Shown: positions 52,397 through 61,785 of the stretch, in pieces | How positions within the stretch are numbered: position 1 is the stretch's first letter | Layout: every line of letters starts with the position of its first letter | From: Meridianimaribacter flavus | GTDB taxonomy: Bacteria; Bacteroidota; Bacteroidia; Flavobacteriales; Flavobacteriaceae | Assembly: GCF_004366715.1 (NCBI RefSeq) | Contig: NZ_SOQZ01000001.1 | Location: 744,001 to 808,000 of the forward strand | Direction: 5' to 3' | Length of the DNA stretch: 64,000 bases | Position numbers and translations under genes: made by a program | The notes under the pieces: model-generated | Database searches by the model: none | The model's input: only the letters and a program-made list of their open reading frames with translations | Told to the model about the DNA's origin: nothing

Positions 52397-53614
52397 ATGA
52401 AAAATCTTTTATGCCTCTTGTTGGTGTTTGTGCTTTGGTCATGTAATGATGACGACATTCAGTACGAAACAGTAAACGTTGCTATTCCGCAAGTAATGAG
52501 TAAAGCAGAATTTAGAAGTTCTGTTGAAATATTACCTTCTCAAACCATTGATGAAGCAGGTAAAATTTATGTGTACCAAGATTATATTTTTGTTAATGAT
52601 GAGTTTAAAGGTGTGCATATTATAGATAATAGTAATCCTGCTTCTCCACAACAAATATCTTCAATTAAGATACCAGGAAATGTAGATATTTCAATTAAAG
52701 ATAATTATTTGTTTGCCGATAGTTCTATTGATTTGTTAGTGTTTGATATTTCAAATATTAACAACATCCAAATGGTTGAACGTTTAGAGGATGTGTTTTC
52801 ATATTATAATTACCAAATTCCTGTAGGAACCGATGTTGCTGAGTTTGGAGATTACAATCCAGAAAACGATGTTATTGTTGGTTGGGAACTTGTTCAGCAG
52901 CAACGCGAAGTAGTAAATGATGATGCAGTGTTAGAGACTTTTAATGGAGGAGCATCTGGTGATGTTGGTACAGGAGGTTCGTTAGCTCGTTTTCAAATTG
53001 TAGATAATTATTTGTACACGGTAGGAGTATCTGAAATGTCTGTTTTTAATATTGAAAACCTCGCACAACCTAATCTGGTGACTACACAATATTCTGGTTG
53101 GAATATTGAAACCATGTTTCATGCTGATGGCTATTTGTATTTAGGAGGAAGTAACGGAATGTACATTTATAGTTTAGAAAATGCGGCTAATCCAAGTTAT
53201 GTGTCAGAGTTTATACATTGGGAAGGATGTGATCCTGTTGTGGTTGATGGAGACTATGCTTATTTAACACTTAGAGGAGGTAATGAGTGTGGTCAACAAG
53301 AAAGTGTTCTGGAAGTTATCGATATAAGTGATAAAACTTATCCAACTTTAGTGGCTACATATTTTTTAGAGAATCCTTATGGGTTAGGTTTTAAAGGAAA
53401 TAGTCTTTACGTGTGCGATGGTACTTCGGGCTTGAAAGTATATGACAAAACTGATCCAATACAGCTACAATTATCACAAACATTTATTGACCTGAAAGCA
53501 AAAGACGTAGTGCCTATGGAAGATGTGCTCATTATGATAGGTGATAATATTGTGTATCAATATGAGTATGGTGAAGGAACTTTACAGCAAATTAGTGCGC
53601 TAGACTTAAACTAA
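52397..53614 (+). CDS. LVIVD-repeat beta-propeller lipoprotein
   Basis: The protein begins with a lipoprotein signal (MKNLLCLLLVFVLWSC) and acidic DDD after the cysteine, the pattern of outer-membrane surface lipoproteins in Bacteroidota. Repeats such as GVHIIDNSNPASPQQISSI, LLVFDISNINNIQMVERL and LEVIDISDKTYPTLVATYF are LVIVD motifs that form a beta-propeller. The start at ATG 52397 is chosen because an upstream GTG (52319) lies inside the preceding gene and gives a non-signal leader. The ligand is unknown. Confidence 0.9.
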   Translation: MKNLLCLLLVFVLWSCNDDDIQYETVNVAIPQVMSKAEFRSSVEILPSQTIDEAGKIYVYQDYIFVNDEFKGVHIIDNSNPASPQQISSIKIPGNVDISIKDNYLFADSSIDLLVFDISNINNIQMVERLEDVFSYYNYQIPVGTDVAEFGDYNPENDVIVGWELVQQQREVVNDDAVLETFNGGASGDVGTGGSLARFQIVDNYLYTVGVSEMSVFNIENLAQPNLVTTQYSGWNIETMFHADGYLYLGGSNGMYIYSLENAANPSYVSEFIHWEGCDPVVVDGDYAYLTLRGGNECGQQESVLEVIDISDKTYPTLVATYFLENPYGLGFKGNSLYVCDGTSGLKVYDKTDPIQLQLSQTFIDLKAKDVVPMEDVLIMIGDNIVYQYEYGEGTLQQISALDLN

Positions 53615-53627
53615 ATACAGTGTAGTT

Positions 53628-54053
53628 ATGATTTTAAAAAAGTACATGTCGTTTGTTTTTCTACTGTTGCTTTTAGGGTGTAATTCCGATGATGACAATG
53701 GTTCAAATAATGAATGTGGAGACCAAATGATTTTTGATGAAGAATTATTTAATCAAGAGTCGCCATCTAGTTTTTCTATTCAAAATGCCGAAATAGATGA
53801 TGATTGTTTGATGGTTACCTTGTCAGCTAGCGGATGTGATGGAACTTCTTGGGAAGCAGACTTAGTTACTGATGGTTTGGAAACAACATCTGTTCCTCCT
53901 AGTAGGTCGATACGTGTTGATTTTACCAATATTGAAGTCTGTACAGCTGTTATCACTAGAACATTTCAGTTTTATTTAGGAAGCAACAATAATGAGACTG
54001 CAATATATTGGCTTGAAGATTGGGATGGAGGTGCTCTGATTCATAACGAATAG
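53628..54053 (+). CDS. Small lipoprotein of unknown function
   Basis: The 141-residue protein has a lipobox (LLLLLLGC) followed by NSDDDNG, again a surface-lipoprotein-like acidic start. The mature part has four cysteines (NECGD, DDCLM, SGCDG, EVCTA), probably two disulfides. It is 13 nt after the LVIVD gene and ends at a terminator, so the two are one transcript. No family is recognised. Confidence 0.75.
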   Translation: MILKKYMSFVFLLLLLGCNSDDDNGSNNECGDQMIFDEELFNQESPSSFSIQNAEIDDDCLMVTLSASGCDGTSWEADLVTDGLETTSVPPSRSIRVDFTNIEVCTAVITRTFQFYLGSNNNETAIYWLEDWDGGALIHNE

Positions 54054-54073
54054 CATTAAAAAAGATATAATTT

Positions 54074-54100
54074 AAGCCTGAATGTTTTCAGGCTTTTTTT
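54074..54100 (+). terminator. Intrinsic terminator after the lipoprotein pair
   Basis: AAGCCTGAA and TTCAGGCTT pair around TGTT and a seven-T tail completes the signal. Confidence 0.9.
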
Positions 54101-54142
54101 ATTGAAAGAATGAAAAATTAGGTGCATAAAATTTTTTTGACA

Positions 54143-54150
54143 TACATTTG
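54143..54150 (+). promoter_or_regulatory. -7 promoter box of topA
   Basis: TACATTTG is a full match, 19 nt before the topA ATG. The -33 element is weak. Confidence 0.5.
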
Positions 54151-54169
54151 TAGCCTTAAAAAATGATTT

Positions 54170-56659
54170 ATGGCGAAGAATCTAGTAATTGTTGAGTCAC
54201 CTGCAAAGGCTAAAACTATCGAGAAATTTTTAGGTAAGGATTTTAAAGTTGAATCTAGCTTTGGTCACATTGCCGACTTGCCTTCAAAAGAACTTGGAGT
54301 AGATGTAGATGGAGATTTTAAGCCTAAATATCAGGTGTCTAGAGATAAAAGAGATGTCGTAAAAAAACTAAAGGAGCTAGCAGCAAAAGCCGAAACGGTT
54401 TGGTTGGCAAGTGATGAGGATCGCGAAGGAGAAGCTATTGCGTGGCATTTAGCTGAAACGTTAAAACTAGACAAATCAAAGACCAAACGAATCGTTTTTC
54501 ATGAAATTACCAAGACAGCAATTCAACGTGCAATAGAAAACCCAAGAGGTATTGATTACGATTTGGTTGATGCACAACAAGCACGTCGTGTATTAGATAG
54601 AATTGTAGGTTACGAATTATCTCCAGTACTATGGCGAAAAGTTAAAGGTGGTTTATCTGCTGGTCGTGTGCAGTCAGTTTCAGTAAGACTTATTGTAGAA
54701 CGCGAACGCGAAATTCAAGAGTTTTCACCTGAAGCATCTTATAGAATCGACGCTGAATTTACTAACGAAGACGGTCAAGCTTTTAAAGCAAAATTACCTA
54801 AGAACTTTTCTAGCAAAGAAGAAGCGTATAAGTTTTTAGAGCAGAATATTTCAGCAGACTTTAAAGTTGCTAACCTCGAAAAAAAGCCTGCTAAAAAATC
54901 GCCAGCAGCACCATTTACAACATCAACCTTACAACAAGAAGCTGCTAGAAAATTAGGGTTTTCAGTAAGTAGAACCATGTCAAATGCACAACGTTTGTAT
55001 GAAGCTGGATTGATAACCTATATGAGAACTGATAGTGTTAACTTATCAGACGAGGCGAGAAAAGGTGCCGAGGCCGAAATTAAAAATGCTTATGGCTCTA
55101 GCTATAGTAAGCCTAGAAATTATAAAGGTAAAGCTAAAGGAGCTCAAGAAGCACATGAGGCTATTAGACCAACCGATTTTTCTGCACATTCTGTTAATGC
55201 AGATAGAGACCAAGCAAGACTATATGATTTAATTTGGAAACGTGCCATTGCTTCTCAAATGAGTGAAGCGCAATTAGAACGTACCAATGTAAAAATAAGT
55301 GCTTCAACGCACAATGAGACCTTTACAGCTAATGGAGAGGTAATCACTTTTGATGGGTTCTTAAAGGTTTACCTTGAAGGTACTGATGATGAAGATGCAG
55401 AGCAAGACGGAATGTTGCCAGCAATGAAAGTAAACGAGACCTTGCTTAATAATTACATTACAGCTACTGAGCGTTATACAAGACCACCTGCTAGATATAC
55501 TGAAGCATCTTTGGTGAAGAAATTAGAAGAGTTAGGTATTGGTCGTCCATCTACATATGCGCCAACAATTTCAACAATTCAAAACAGAAATTATGTTGAA
55601 AAAGGAACTGTGGATGGTGTTGCAAGAGACTATTCTCAATTAACCATGCAACAAGGTGCAATAAAAGATAAGAAACTTACAGAAAAAGTAGGTTCAGATA
55701 AAGGTAAACTAGTGCCTACTGATATAGGAATGATTGTAACGGATTTCTTGGTGAATCATTTCGAATATATCTTAGACTATAACTTTACAGCAAAAGTTGA
55801 AGAAGATTTTGATGATATTGCTGAAGGTAAAGTAGACTGGTCTAAAATGATGAAAGACTTTTATAAAGATTTTCATCCGCAAGTTGAAGATGTTCAAGAA
55901 AATGCCGATAGAGAATCTGGTGAACGTGTTTTAGGAACCGATCCAAAAACAGGTAAGCAAGTGAGTGTGCGTTTAGGTAAGTTTGGACCTATGGTACAAA
56001 TAGGAACAGTTGATGACGAAGAAAAACCTCAGTTTGCGAGTTTAACACCAGACCAACAATTAAATACAATAACTTATGAAGAAGCTATGGATTTATTCAA
56101 GTTTCCAAAAAGTTTAGGAACTTATGAAGGAGAAGAGGTTGAAGTTAACAACGGACGCTTTGGGCCTTATGTTAAGTTTGGTAAAAAGTTTGTGTCATTA
56201 CCTGCAGGTGTTGATCCTCTAAGTGTAGAAATGGATGACGCTATTGTTTTAATAAAAGAAAAACAAAAAGCCGATGCTCCTATATATATGTATAAGGAGT
56301 TGCCAGTTCAAAAAGGTAAAGGACGTTTTGGACCATTTATAAAGTGGAACAACATGTTTATCAACGTAAACAAGAAGTATGATTGGGATAATCTTTCCGA
56401 TTCTGATATTATTGAGTTAATAGAGGACAAAATTCAAAAAGAAAAGGATAAATTAGTGCACTCTTGGGAAAGTGAAGGTATACGAGTTGAAAAAGCACGT
56501 TGGGGAAGACACAATGTTATAAAAGGTAAAACTAAAGTTGAGCTTCAAAAAACTGTTGACGTAACTGATATGACTTTAGAAGAAGCTAAAGAAATTTTAG
56601 AAAAAGCTGCTCCTAAGAAAAAAGCCACAAAGAAAAAGACAACCACAAAAAAGAAATAA
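54170..56659 (+). CDS. topA: DNA topoisomerase I
   Basis: The 829-residue type IA topoisomerase relaxes negative supercoils. The TOPRIM domain (VIVESPAKAKTIEKFL, SDEDREGEAIAWH) is at the N terminus. The active tyrosine is Tyr284 in LITYMRTDSVN. The C-terminal part has repeat motifs of the non-zinc topo C-terminal type (NGRFGPYVKFGKKFVSLP, GRFGPFIKWN) and ends in a lysine-rich tail; no zinc-finger cysteines are present. It is followed 3 nt later by the arginase-like gene. Confidence 0.98.
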   Translation: MAKNLVIVESPAKAKTIEKFLGKDFKVESSFGHIADLPSKELGVDVDGDFKPKYQVSRDKRDVVKKLKELAAKAETVWLASDEDREGEAIAWHLAETLKLDKSKTKRIVFHEITKTAIQRAIENPRGIDYDLVDAQQARRVLDRIVGYELSPVLWRKVKGGLSAGRVQSVSVRLIVEREREIQEFSPEASYRIDAEFTNEDGQAFKAKLPKNFSSKEEAYKFLEQNISADFKVANLEKKPAKKSPAAPFTTSTLQQEAARKLGFSVSRTMSNAQRLYEAGLITYMRTDSVNLSDEARKGAEAEIKNAYGSSYSKPRNYKGKAKGAQEAHEAIRPTDFSAHSVNADRDQARLYDLIWKRAIASQMSEAQLERTNVKISASTHNETFTANGEVITFDGFLKVYLEGTDDEDAEQDGMLPAMKVNETLLNNYITATERYTRPPARYTEASLVKKLEELGIGRPSTYAPTISTIQNRNYVEKGTVDGVARDYSQLTMQQGAIKDKKLTEKVGSDKGKLVPTDIGMIVTDFLVNHFEYILDYNFTAKVEEDFDDIAEGKVDWSKMMKDFYKDFHPQVEDVQENADRESGERVLGTDPKTGKQVSVRLGKFGPMVQIGTVDDEEKPQFASLTPDQQLNTITYEEAMDLFKFPKSLGTYEGEEVEVNNGRFGPYVKFGKKFVSLPAGVDPLSVEMDDAIVLIKEKQKADAPIYMYKELPVQKGKGRFGPFIKWNNMFINVNKKYDWDNLSDSDIIELIEDKIQKEKDKLVHSWESEGIRVEKARWGRHNVIKGKTKVELQKTVDVTDMTLEEAKEILEKAAPKKKATKKKTTTKKK

Positions 56660-56662
56660 TAC

Positions 56663-57829
56663 ATGAACTTTAATTTTCTTTCTCCTGTTTCCGATACTGT
56701 TTTAGCTCATAACGAGTTGCTGTCTCAACAAGCACTAGGAAGAAAAATAAAAGTTCACTCTGCTCAAAAAGGAATTCCAGATTTAGAGGATGTCAAAATT
56801 GCTATCATTGGTGTATTAGAAAATCGTAATGATGTTAATTACATTGGTGATGTGGTTGATTTTACCAATGTAAGAAAAGCACTCTATGCACTTTTCCCAG
56901 GAAACTGGAATACCAAACTTGCCGATTTAGGCGATATTCATCAAGGAGATTCAGTAGAAGATACCTACTTTGCTCTTAAAACAATAATCACTGTTTTACT
57001 TGAAAAAAAGATAATACCTGTAATATTAGGAGGAAGTCAAGATTTAACCTATGCTAATTATCGCGCTTACGATAATGTTATACCAATGGTTAATATTGTA
57101 AATGTAGATAGTAATTTTGATTTAGGCGATTCAACACAGCCAATAAAGAATAATAGTTATTTAGGTAAGATTATATTAGAGCAACCATTTAATCTCTTTA
57201 ATTATTCTACAATAGGATATCAAACCTATTTCAATCCGCAAGAAGAAATTGATTTAATGGATAAGCTTTATTTTGAAGCGTATCGTTTAGGAGAGGTGTC
57301 TAATAATATAAGTTTAGTAGAACCAGTAATGAGAGATGCTCATTTAGTAAGCGTCGATTTAAAATCTGTAAAAGCATCTGAAGTTGGTGAAAAGCAAAAG
57401 TACTCACCAAATGGACTTGATGGAAAGGAAGTTTGTGCTATTTCAAGGTATGCTGGTATAAGTAATAAAGTATCTTCATTTGGGATTTATGAATATAAAC
57501 TTTCAAGAGAAGATGAAGTCACTGCAATGTTAGTTGCACAAATAATTTGGTATTTCGTCGAGGGTGTAAATTGTCGAGTAAAAGACGACGATTTTAAAGA
57601 TGACAATAACTATCAAAAATTCAATGTGTTAGTAGAAGATGAAGATCTTATTTTTTATAGGAGTATAAAAACTGGACGTTGGTGGATAGAAATACCTTTT
57701 TTGCCAAATGTTAATAATAAATTAAAAAAGCATACGTTATTACCATGCACGCATGAAGATTATGTAGAGGCAAGCCATGGAAAAATACCTGAAAGATGGT
57801 ATAAGGCGTATAAAAAGAATAGTTTTTAG
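56663..57829 (+). CDS. Arginase-fold (formimidoylglutamase-like) protein with lost metal ligands
   Basis: This 388-residue protein has the ureohydrolase fold: VKIAIIGVLENRND, VILGGSQDLTY, VNVDSNFDLGD and LVSVDLKSVKASE. In true enzymes the metal ligands lie in GGDH, DAHxD and S-x-D-x-D. Here His126 is Gln, His151 is Asn and Asp234 is Lys (the ligands Asp149, Asp153 and Asp232 remain), so a two-manganese centre seems impossible. It is likely a pseudoenzyme. It stands just after topA and directly before gldK; this order is familiar in Bacteroidota with type IX secretion, though a function is not established. Confidence 0.85.
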   Translation: MNFNFLSPVSDTVLAHNELLSQQALGRKIKVHSAQKGIPDLEDVKIAIIGVLENRNDVNYIGDVVDFTNVRKALYALFPGNWNTKLADLGDIHQGDSVEDTYFALKTIITVLLEKKIIPVILGGSQDLTYANYRAYDNVIPMVNIVNVDSNFDLGDSTQPIKNNSYLGKIILEQPFNLFNYSTIGYQTYFNPQEEIDLMDKLYFEAYRLGEVSNNISLVEPVMRDAHLVSVDLKSVKASEVGEKQKYSPNGLDGKEVCAISRYAGISNKVSSFGIYEYKLSREDEVTAMLVAQIIWYFVEGVNCRVKDDDFKDDNNYQKFNVLVEDEDLIFYRSIKTGRWWIEIPFLPNVNNKLKKHTLLPCTHEDYVEASHGKIPERWYKAYKKNSF

Positions 57830-57858
57830 TATATTTACTTTTTTAATCCTAAAAGTCA

Positions 57859-57874
57859 ATTTCATCGATGAAAT
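57859..57874. promoter_or_regulatory. 16-bp perfect palindrome before gldK
   Basis: ATTTCATCGATGAAAT is a perfect dyad in the 206-nt AT-rich gap between the arginase-like gene and gldK. GCATGCTTTTTG follows, so it could be a weak terminator or an operator. Confidence 0.3.
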
Positions 57875-57916
57875 GCATGCTTTTTGGGATGAAGTGCAAA
57901 AAAAAATAAAAAAAAA

Positions 57917-57947
57917 TTGTTTTTTTGAAAATATATGGATATGTTTA
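57917..57947 (+). promoter_or_regulatory. Probable promoter of gldKLMN
   Basis: TTG (57917-57919), 20 nt, then TATGTTTA (57940-57947, seven of eight matches). The leader would be about 85 nt. I see nothing else in the rest of the gap. Confidence 0.42.
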
Positions 57948-58035
57948 CTGCCTCAAAATTGGGAAAACAAATTTTTTTTAAAAATTTAACATTTAATAAC
58001 CGAACAATTTTAAACTAATTTAACCTCGAGTTTCT

Positions 58036-59403
58036 ATGAATATGAAGAAGTTTGCTTTATTAACCGCTGTGTTAGCTCTATTAGTTAGTTGTGGCTCTGG
58101 AGACAGAGGAGAACTAGTTGGAGTTAAAGGAAAGAAATGGCATCCTGAAAAGCCCTATGGAATGACGCTTGTTCCAGGTGGAGCATTTATTATGGGTAAA
58201 TCAGATGATGACCTAGCTGGTGTACAAGATGCACCAACAAGAACTGCTACAGTTAGAGCGTTCTACATGGACGAAACTGAAATCACTAACAGTGAGTATC
58301 GTCAGTTTGTTAATTGGGTAAGAGACTCAATTATTAGAACTAACCTTGCAATTATTGCAGATGATTTTGGATTAACACCTGACGATGGTGGTACTGGTGA
58401 ATTTGCCTTTAAAGATGCCGATACTACAAACATGAGTGTTTATGAAAAATACATGATTGATAATTATAGTGGACTTGGACCAACTGGTTATGAAGGAAGA
58501 AAATTAAATCATGATGTAGATTTGATTTTTGATACTTCTGAATATCCAGATGAGTACTATGCTGAGGTTATGGATACAATGTATTTACCAATTGAGGAAT
58601 CTTACAATGGACAACGTACTTGGGATGTGAAAAAATTCAAGTTCCAGTATACTTATATGGACATTAAAAAAGCAGCTAAAAATAAAAACCTAAGACGTAA
58701 AGATGTATTAATTACTGAAGAGGTTGAGGTGTATCCTGATACTACTGCTTGGATTAGAGACTTCGCTTACTCTTATAATGAGCCAATGCATAACGATTAT
58801 TTTTGGCATGATGCTTACGGAGATTATCCTGTAGTAGGAGTGTCATGGAAACAAGCAAATGCTTTCTGTCAGTGGAGAACATTAAATAAAAATGGTTACC
58901 AAAAGAGTAAAGGTAAAGCTTTTGTAAATTCATTCAGACTACCTTCAGAAGCAGAATGGGAATATGCTGCAAGAGGTGGATTGCAAGGAGCAACTTTCCC
59001 TTGGGGTGGACCATATACTAAAAATGACAGAGGTTGTTTTATGGCAAACTTTAAGCCTTTAAGAGGAGATTATGCTGCTGATCAAGCTTTATATACTGTA
59101 GAAGCTGATGCATATGAGCCAAATGACTACAACTTATACAACATGGCAGGCAATGTGTCAGAATGGGTGTACGGTTCTTACGATCCAGGTTCTTATGAAT
59201 ACTCTTCAACAATTAACCCTAATGTAAACGATCCTGATAATGAGCGTAAAGTTGTACGTGGTGGATCATGGAAAGATGTTGCATATTTCTTACAAGTAAG
59301 CTCAAGAGATTATGAATATGCTGATTCTGCAAGAAGTTACATAGGATTTAGAACAGTACAAGATTACATGGGTACTGAAGTAACAAACAACGCAAGAAAT
59401 TAA
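58036..59403 (+). CDS. gldK: Type IX secretion/gliding lipoprotein GldK
   Basis: The 455-residue lipoprotein has lipobox LLVSC (Cys19), then a formylglycine-generating-enzyme-like domain: MTLVPGGAFIMGKSDDD, DETEITNSEYRQFVNW, FRLPSEAEWEYAARGG, NMAGNVSEWVYGSY and VVRGGSWKD. GldK (PorK) forms the outer-membrane-associated ring with GldN (PorN). It is the first gene of gldKLMN. A second in-frame ATG is two codons later. Confidence 0.97.
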   Translation: MNMKKFALLTAVLALLVSCGSGDRGELVGVKGKKWHPEKPYGMTLVPGGAFIMGKSDDDLAGVQDAPTRTATVRAFYMDETEITNSEYRQFVNWVRDSIIRTNLAIIADDFGLTPDDGGTGEFAFKDADTTNMSVYEKYMIDNYSGLGPTGYEGRKLNHDVDLIFDTSEYPDEYYAEVMDTMYLPIEESYNGQRTWDVKKFKFQYTYMDIKKAAKNKNLRRKDVLITEEVEVYPDTTAWIRDFAYSYNEPMHNDYFWHDAYGDYPVVGVSWKQANAFCQWRTLNKNGYQKSKGKAFVNSFRLPSEAEWEYAARGGLQGATFPWGGPYTKNDRGCFMANFKPLRGDYAADQALYTVEADAYEPNDYNLYNMAGNVSEWVYGSYDPGSYEYSSTINPNVNDPDNERKVVRGGSWKDVAYFLQVSSRDYEYADSARSYIGFRTVQDYMGTEVTNNARN

Positions 59404-59481
59404 AAACAACAACAACTTAAATTAACAATTAATACTAACCTACTTAGGTAATATTTAACTTAAACTAAAAACACAAAAATT

Positions 59482-60132
59482 ATGGCACAATCAAAAGCAA
59501 GTAAGAGGTTCATGAACATGGCTTACGGACTAGGAGCATCAGTAGTAATCATTGGAGCACTATTCAAAATTATTCACTTCGAAATTGGATTTTTAACTGG
59601 TAATGTTATGTTAGCAATCGGTCTTATTACTGAGGCAATTATATTCGCATTATCTGCATTTGAACCAGTAGACGATGAATTAGACTGGTCTTTAGTATAC
59701 CCAGAATTGGCTGGAGGAGCTTCTTCTAACAAAAAGAAAAAAGCTGAAGAGCCAAAAGACGCTGAAGGTTTATTGTCTAAGAAATTAGATAACTTATTAA
59801 AAGAAGCTAAAATTGATGGTGAGCTTATGACTAGCTTAGGTGAAAGCATCAAAAACTTCGAAGGTGCTGCTAAAAGCATTAGCCCAACTGTAGATTCAAT
59901 TGCTGCTACTAAAAAGTATGGAGAAGAATTATCTCTTGCTGCTGCACAAATGGAATCATTAAACAGCCTTTATAAAGTACAATTAGAAAGCGTTAACCGT
60001 CAAGCTGCTATTAACGAAGAAGCTGTTGAAAACGCAACTAAACTTAAAGAGCAAATGCAATCTTTAGCATCTAACCTTTCTTCATTAAATGGAGTATATG
60101 GTGGAATGCTATCTGCTATGAACAAAAACTAA
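59482..60132 (+). CDS. gldL: Gliding/type IX secretion motor protein GldL
   Basis: The 216-residue inner-membrane protein has two transmembrane helices (~15-32 and ~40-60; GASVVIIGALFKIIHFEIGF). A cytoplasmic helical domain follows. GldL (PorL) with GldM forms the proton-driven motor; the charged residue within the second helix (Glu in LITEAIIFAL) is typical. Confidence 0.97.
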   Translation: MAQSKASKRFMNMAYGLGASVVIIGALFKIIHFEIGFLTGNVMLAIGLITEAIIFALSAFEPVDDELDWSLVYPELAGGASSNKKKKAEEPKDAEGLLSKKLDNLLKEAKIDGELMTSLGESIKNFEGAAKSISPTVDSIAATKKYGEELSLAAAQMESLNSLYKVQLESVNRQAAINEEAVENATKLKEQMQSLASNLSSLNGVYGGMLSAMNKN

Positions 60133-60190
60133 ATTAGTTTTTAATTTTCGCAATTAATTAAAACAATTAACAACAAAAAACTAATTTAAA

Positions 60191-61732
60191 ATGGCAGGAG
60201 GAAAATTATCTGCAAGGCAGAAAATGATTAACTTGATGTATTTGATCTTCATTGCGATGCTAGCATTGAATATGTCAAAAGAAGTGCTATCGGCATTTGG
60301 ATTAATGAACGAAAAGCTAACCGAGTCTAATGAAGCTGCTACTGAACGTAACGCTGCATTTATGGAAGGTTTAGCTGCTAAAGTAGACGAGCAACCAGCT
60401 AAGTATAGACCTTTAAAGGCTGACGCTGATCAAATAGACAAATTAGCGACCGATTTTAATAGTTATTTAGATGATTTAAAAGCTCAAATGACTGCTAAGG
60501 TTGAAGACCCTAAAGATTACGAAGTAATGGATAAAGGAGATTTCCTAGATAACCATTTCTTTAAAGGAGATAAACTAAAGCCTGAAGGAGAAGAATTTTT
60601 AAATCAAATAGCTAAGTTTAGAGATGGAGTGTCTAATATTTTAGCAGGTAACCCAGAGTTAGCAAGTATGGCTGATGATGTAAAGAAGAAATTTGCTACA
60701 GAGCCTGTGAAAAATAGAGATGGAAACACTATTGATTGGTTAGATTACCACTATAAAGGATTTCCTTTAGTTGCTTCTTTAACTAAAATGACTCAATTAC
60801 AAGCTGATGTTAAAACTACTGAAACAGAAGTATTACAATCAATGCTTGGAGAGCAATTAAAAATTGAAGCATCTTTAACTAACTTTGATGCAATTGTTGT
60901 TCCAGACAAAACTGCTTTCTTCTCAGGAGAAAACTTTACTGGACGTATCATCTTAGGTAAAAATGACAAAACATTAAGAGCTGATAAAGTAATTATTAAT
61001 GGACAAGAGCTTTCTGCTGAGTCTATGCAAGCTGGTCAAACTATTTTAGATTTCCCTGCAGGTGCAGTTGGAGAGCGTGAAATAGAAGGTGAGTTCCAGT
61101 TTAAAGAAGGAGATTCTATCATTAGCATTCCTGTAAAAAGTACTTACGCTGTAGTACCTAAACCAAACTCTGCTACAATATCTGCTGATAAGATGAATGT
61201 AGTATATAGAGGTGTTAACAACCCTATGACTATTTCTTTTGCTGGTATTTCAGATAACAATGTATCTGCAAGTGCACCAGGTTTATCAAAAGGTTCTGGA
61301 GTTGGTAAGTATAACATGAACCCTACAACTGGTAGAGAAGTAACTATCAACGTATCTGGCACATTGCCAGATGGAACTAAAGTAAGCGATAAAGCAACCT
61401 TTAGAATTAAAGATATCCCTAAGCCTGTAGGTGTTATGGCTGGTCAAGACGGATCATTTAGTTTACCAAGAAACAACGTTGAAATAGGTAGAGTTGAAGC
61501 TAAATTATTAGACTTTGATTTTGACTTACCACTTAACGTAACAGGATTTAAATTTAAAGTTCCAGGTCAACCATCAATCACAGTGCAAGGTAATAGATTA
61601 AATGGTGCTGCTAAAAACGCATTACGTAAAGCTAAGCGTGGTGACACTGTTCAAATTTTTGAGATTAGATCAACAAGTTCTGGTCCTAAAATCAAACCAG
61701 CAGCTCCTATAATGATTGAGTTATCTAACTAA
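60191..61732 (+). CDS. gldM: Gliding/type IX secretion motor protein GldM
   Basis: The 513-residue protein has one N-terminal helix (~13-35, LMYLIFIAMLALNMSKEVL) and a large periplasmic part of four domains. SLTNFDAIVVPDKTAFFSGE is typical. GldM (PorM) carries the torque from GldL through the periplasm to the GldK/GldN ring. It starts 58 nt after gldL. Confidence 0.97.
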   Translation: MAGGKLSARQKMINLMYLIFIAMLALNMSKEVLSAFGLMNEKLTESNEAATERNAAFMEGLAAKVDEQPAKYRPLKADADQIDKLATDFNSYLDDLKAQMTAKVEDPKDYEVMDKGDFLDNHFFKGDKLKPEGEEFLNQIAKFRDGVSNILAGNPELASMADDVKKKFATEPVKNRDGNTIDWLDYHYKGFPLVASLTKMTQLQADVKTTETEVLQSMLGEQLKIEASLTNFDAIVVPDKTAFFSGENFTGRIILGKNDKTLRADKVIINGQELSAESMQAGQTILDFPAGAVGEREIEGEFQFKEGDSIISIPVKSTYAVVPKPNSATISADKMNVVYRGVNNPMTISFAGISDNNVSASAPGLSKGSGVGKYNMNPTTGREVTINVSGTLPDGTKVSDKATFRIKDIPKPVGVMAGQDGSFSLPRNNVEIGRVEAKLLDFDFDLPLNVTGFKFKVPGQPSITVQGNRLNGAAKNALRKAKRGDTVQIFEIRSTSSGPKIKPAAPIMIELSN

Positions 61733-61785
61733 TCTGTTGTATACAGACTACTTATGTAATAATGGTTAAATTAAAAATTAAAAAA

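Noticed and set aside
57777-57989. 70-codon frame overlapping the end of the arginase-like gene
   Set aside because: It begins inside the preceding gene and runs through an AT-rich gap; the product has no recognisable feature and would disturb the gldK promoter region.
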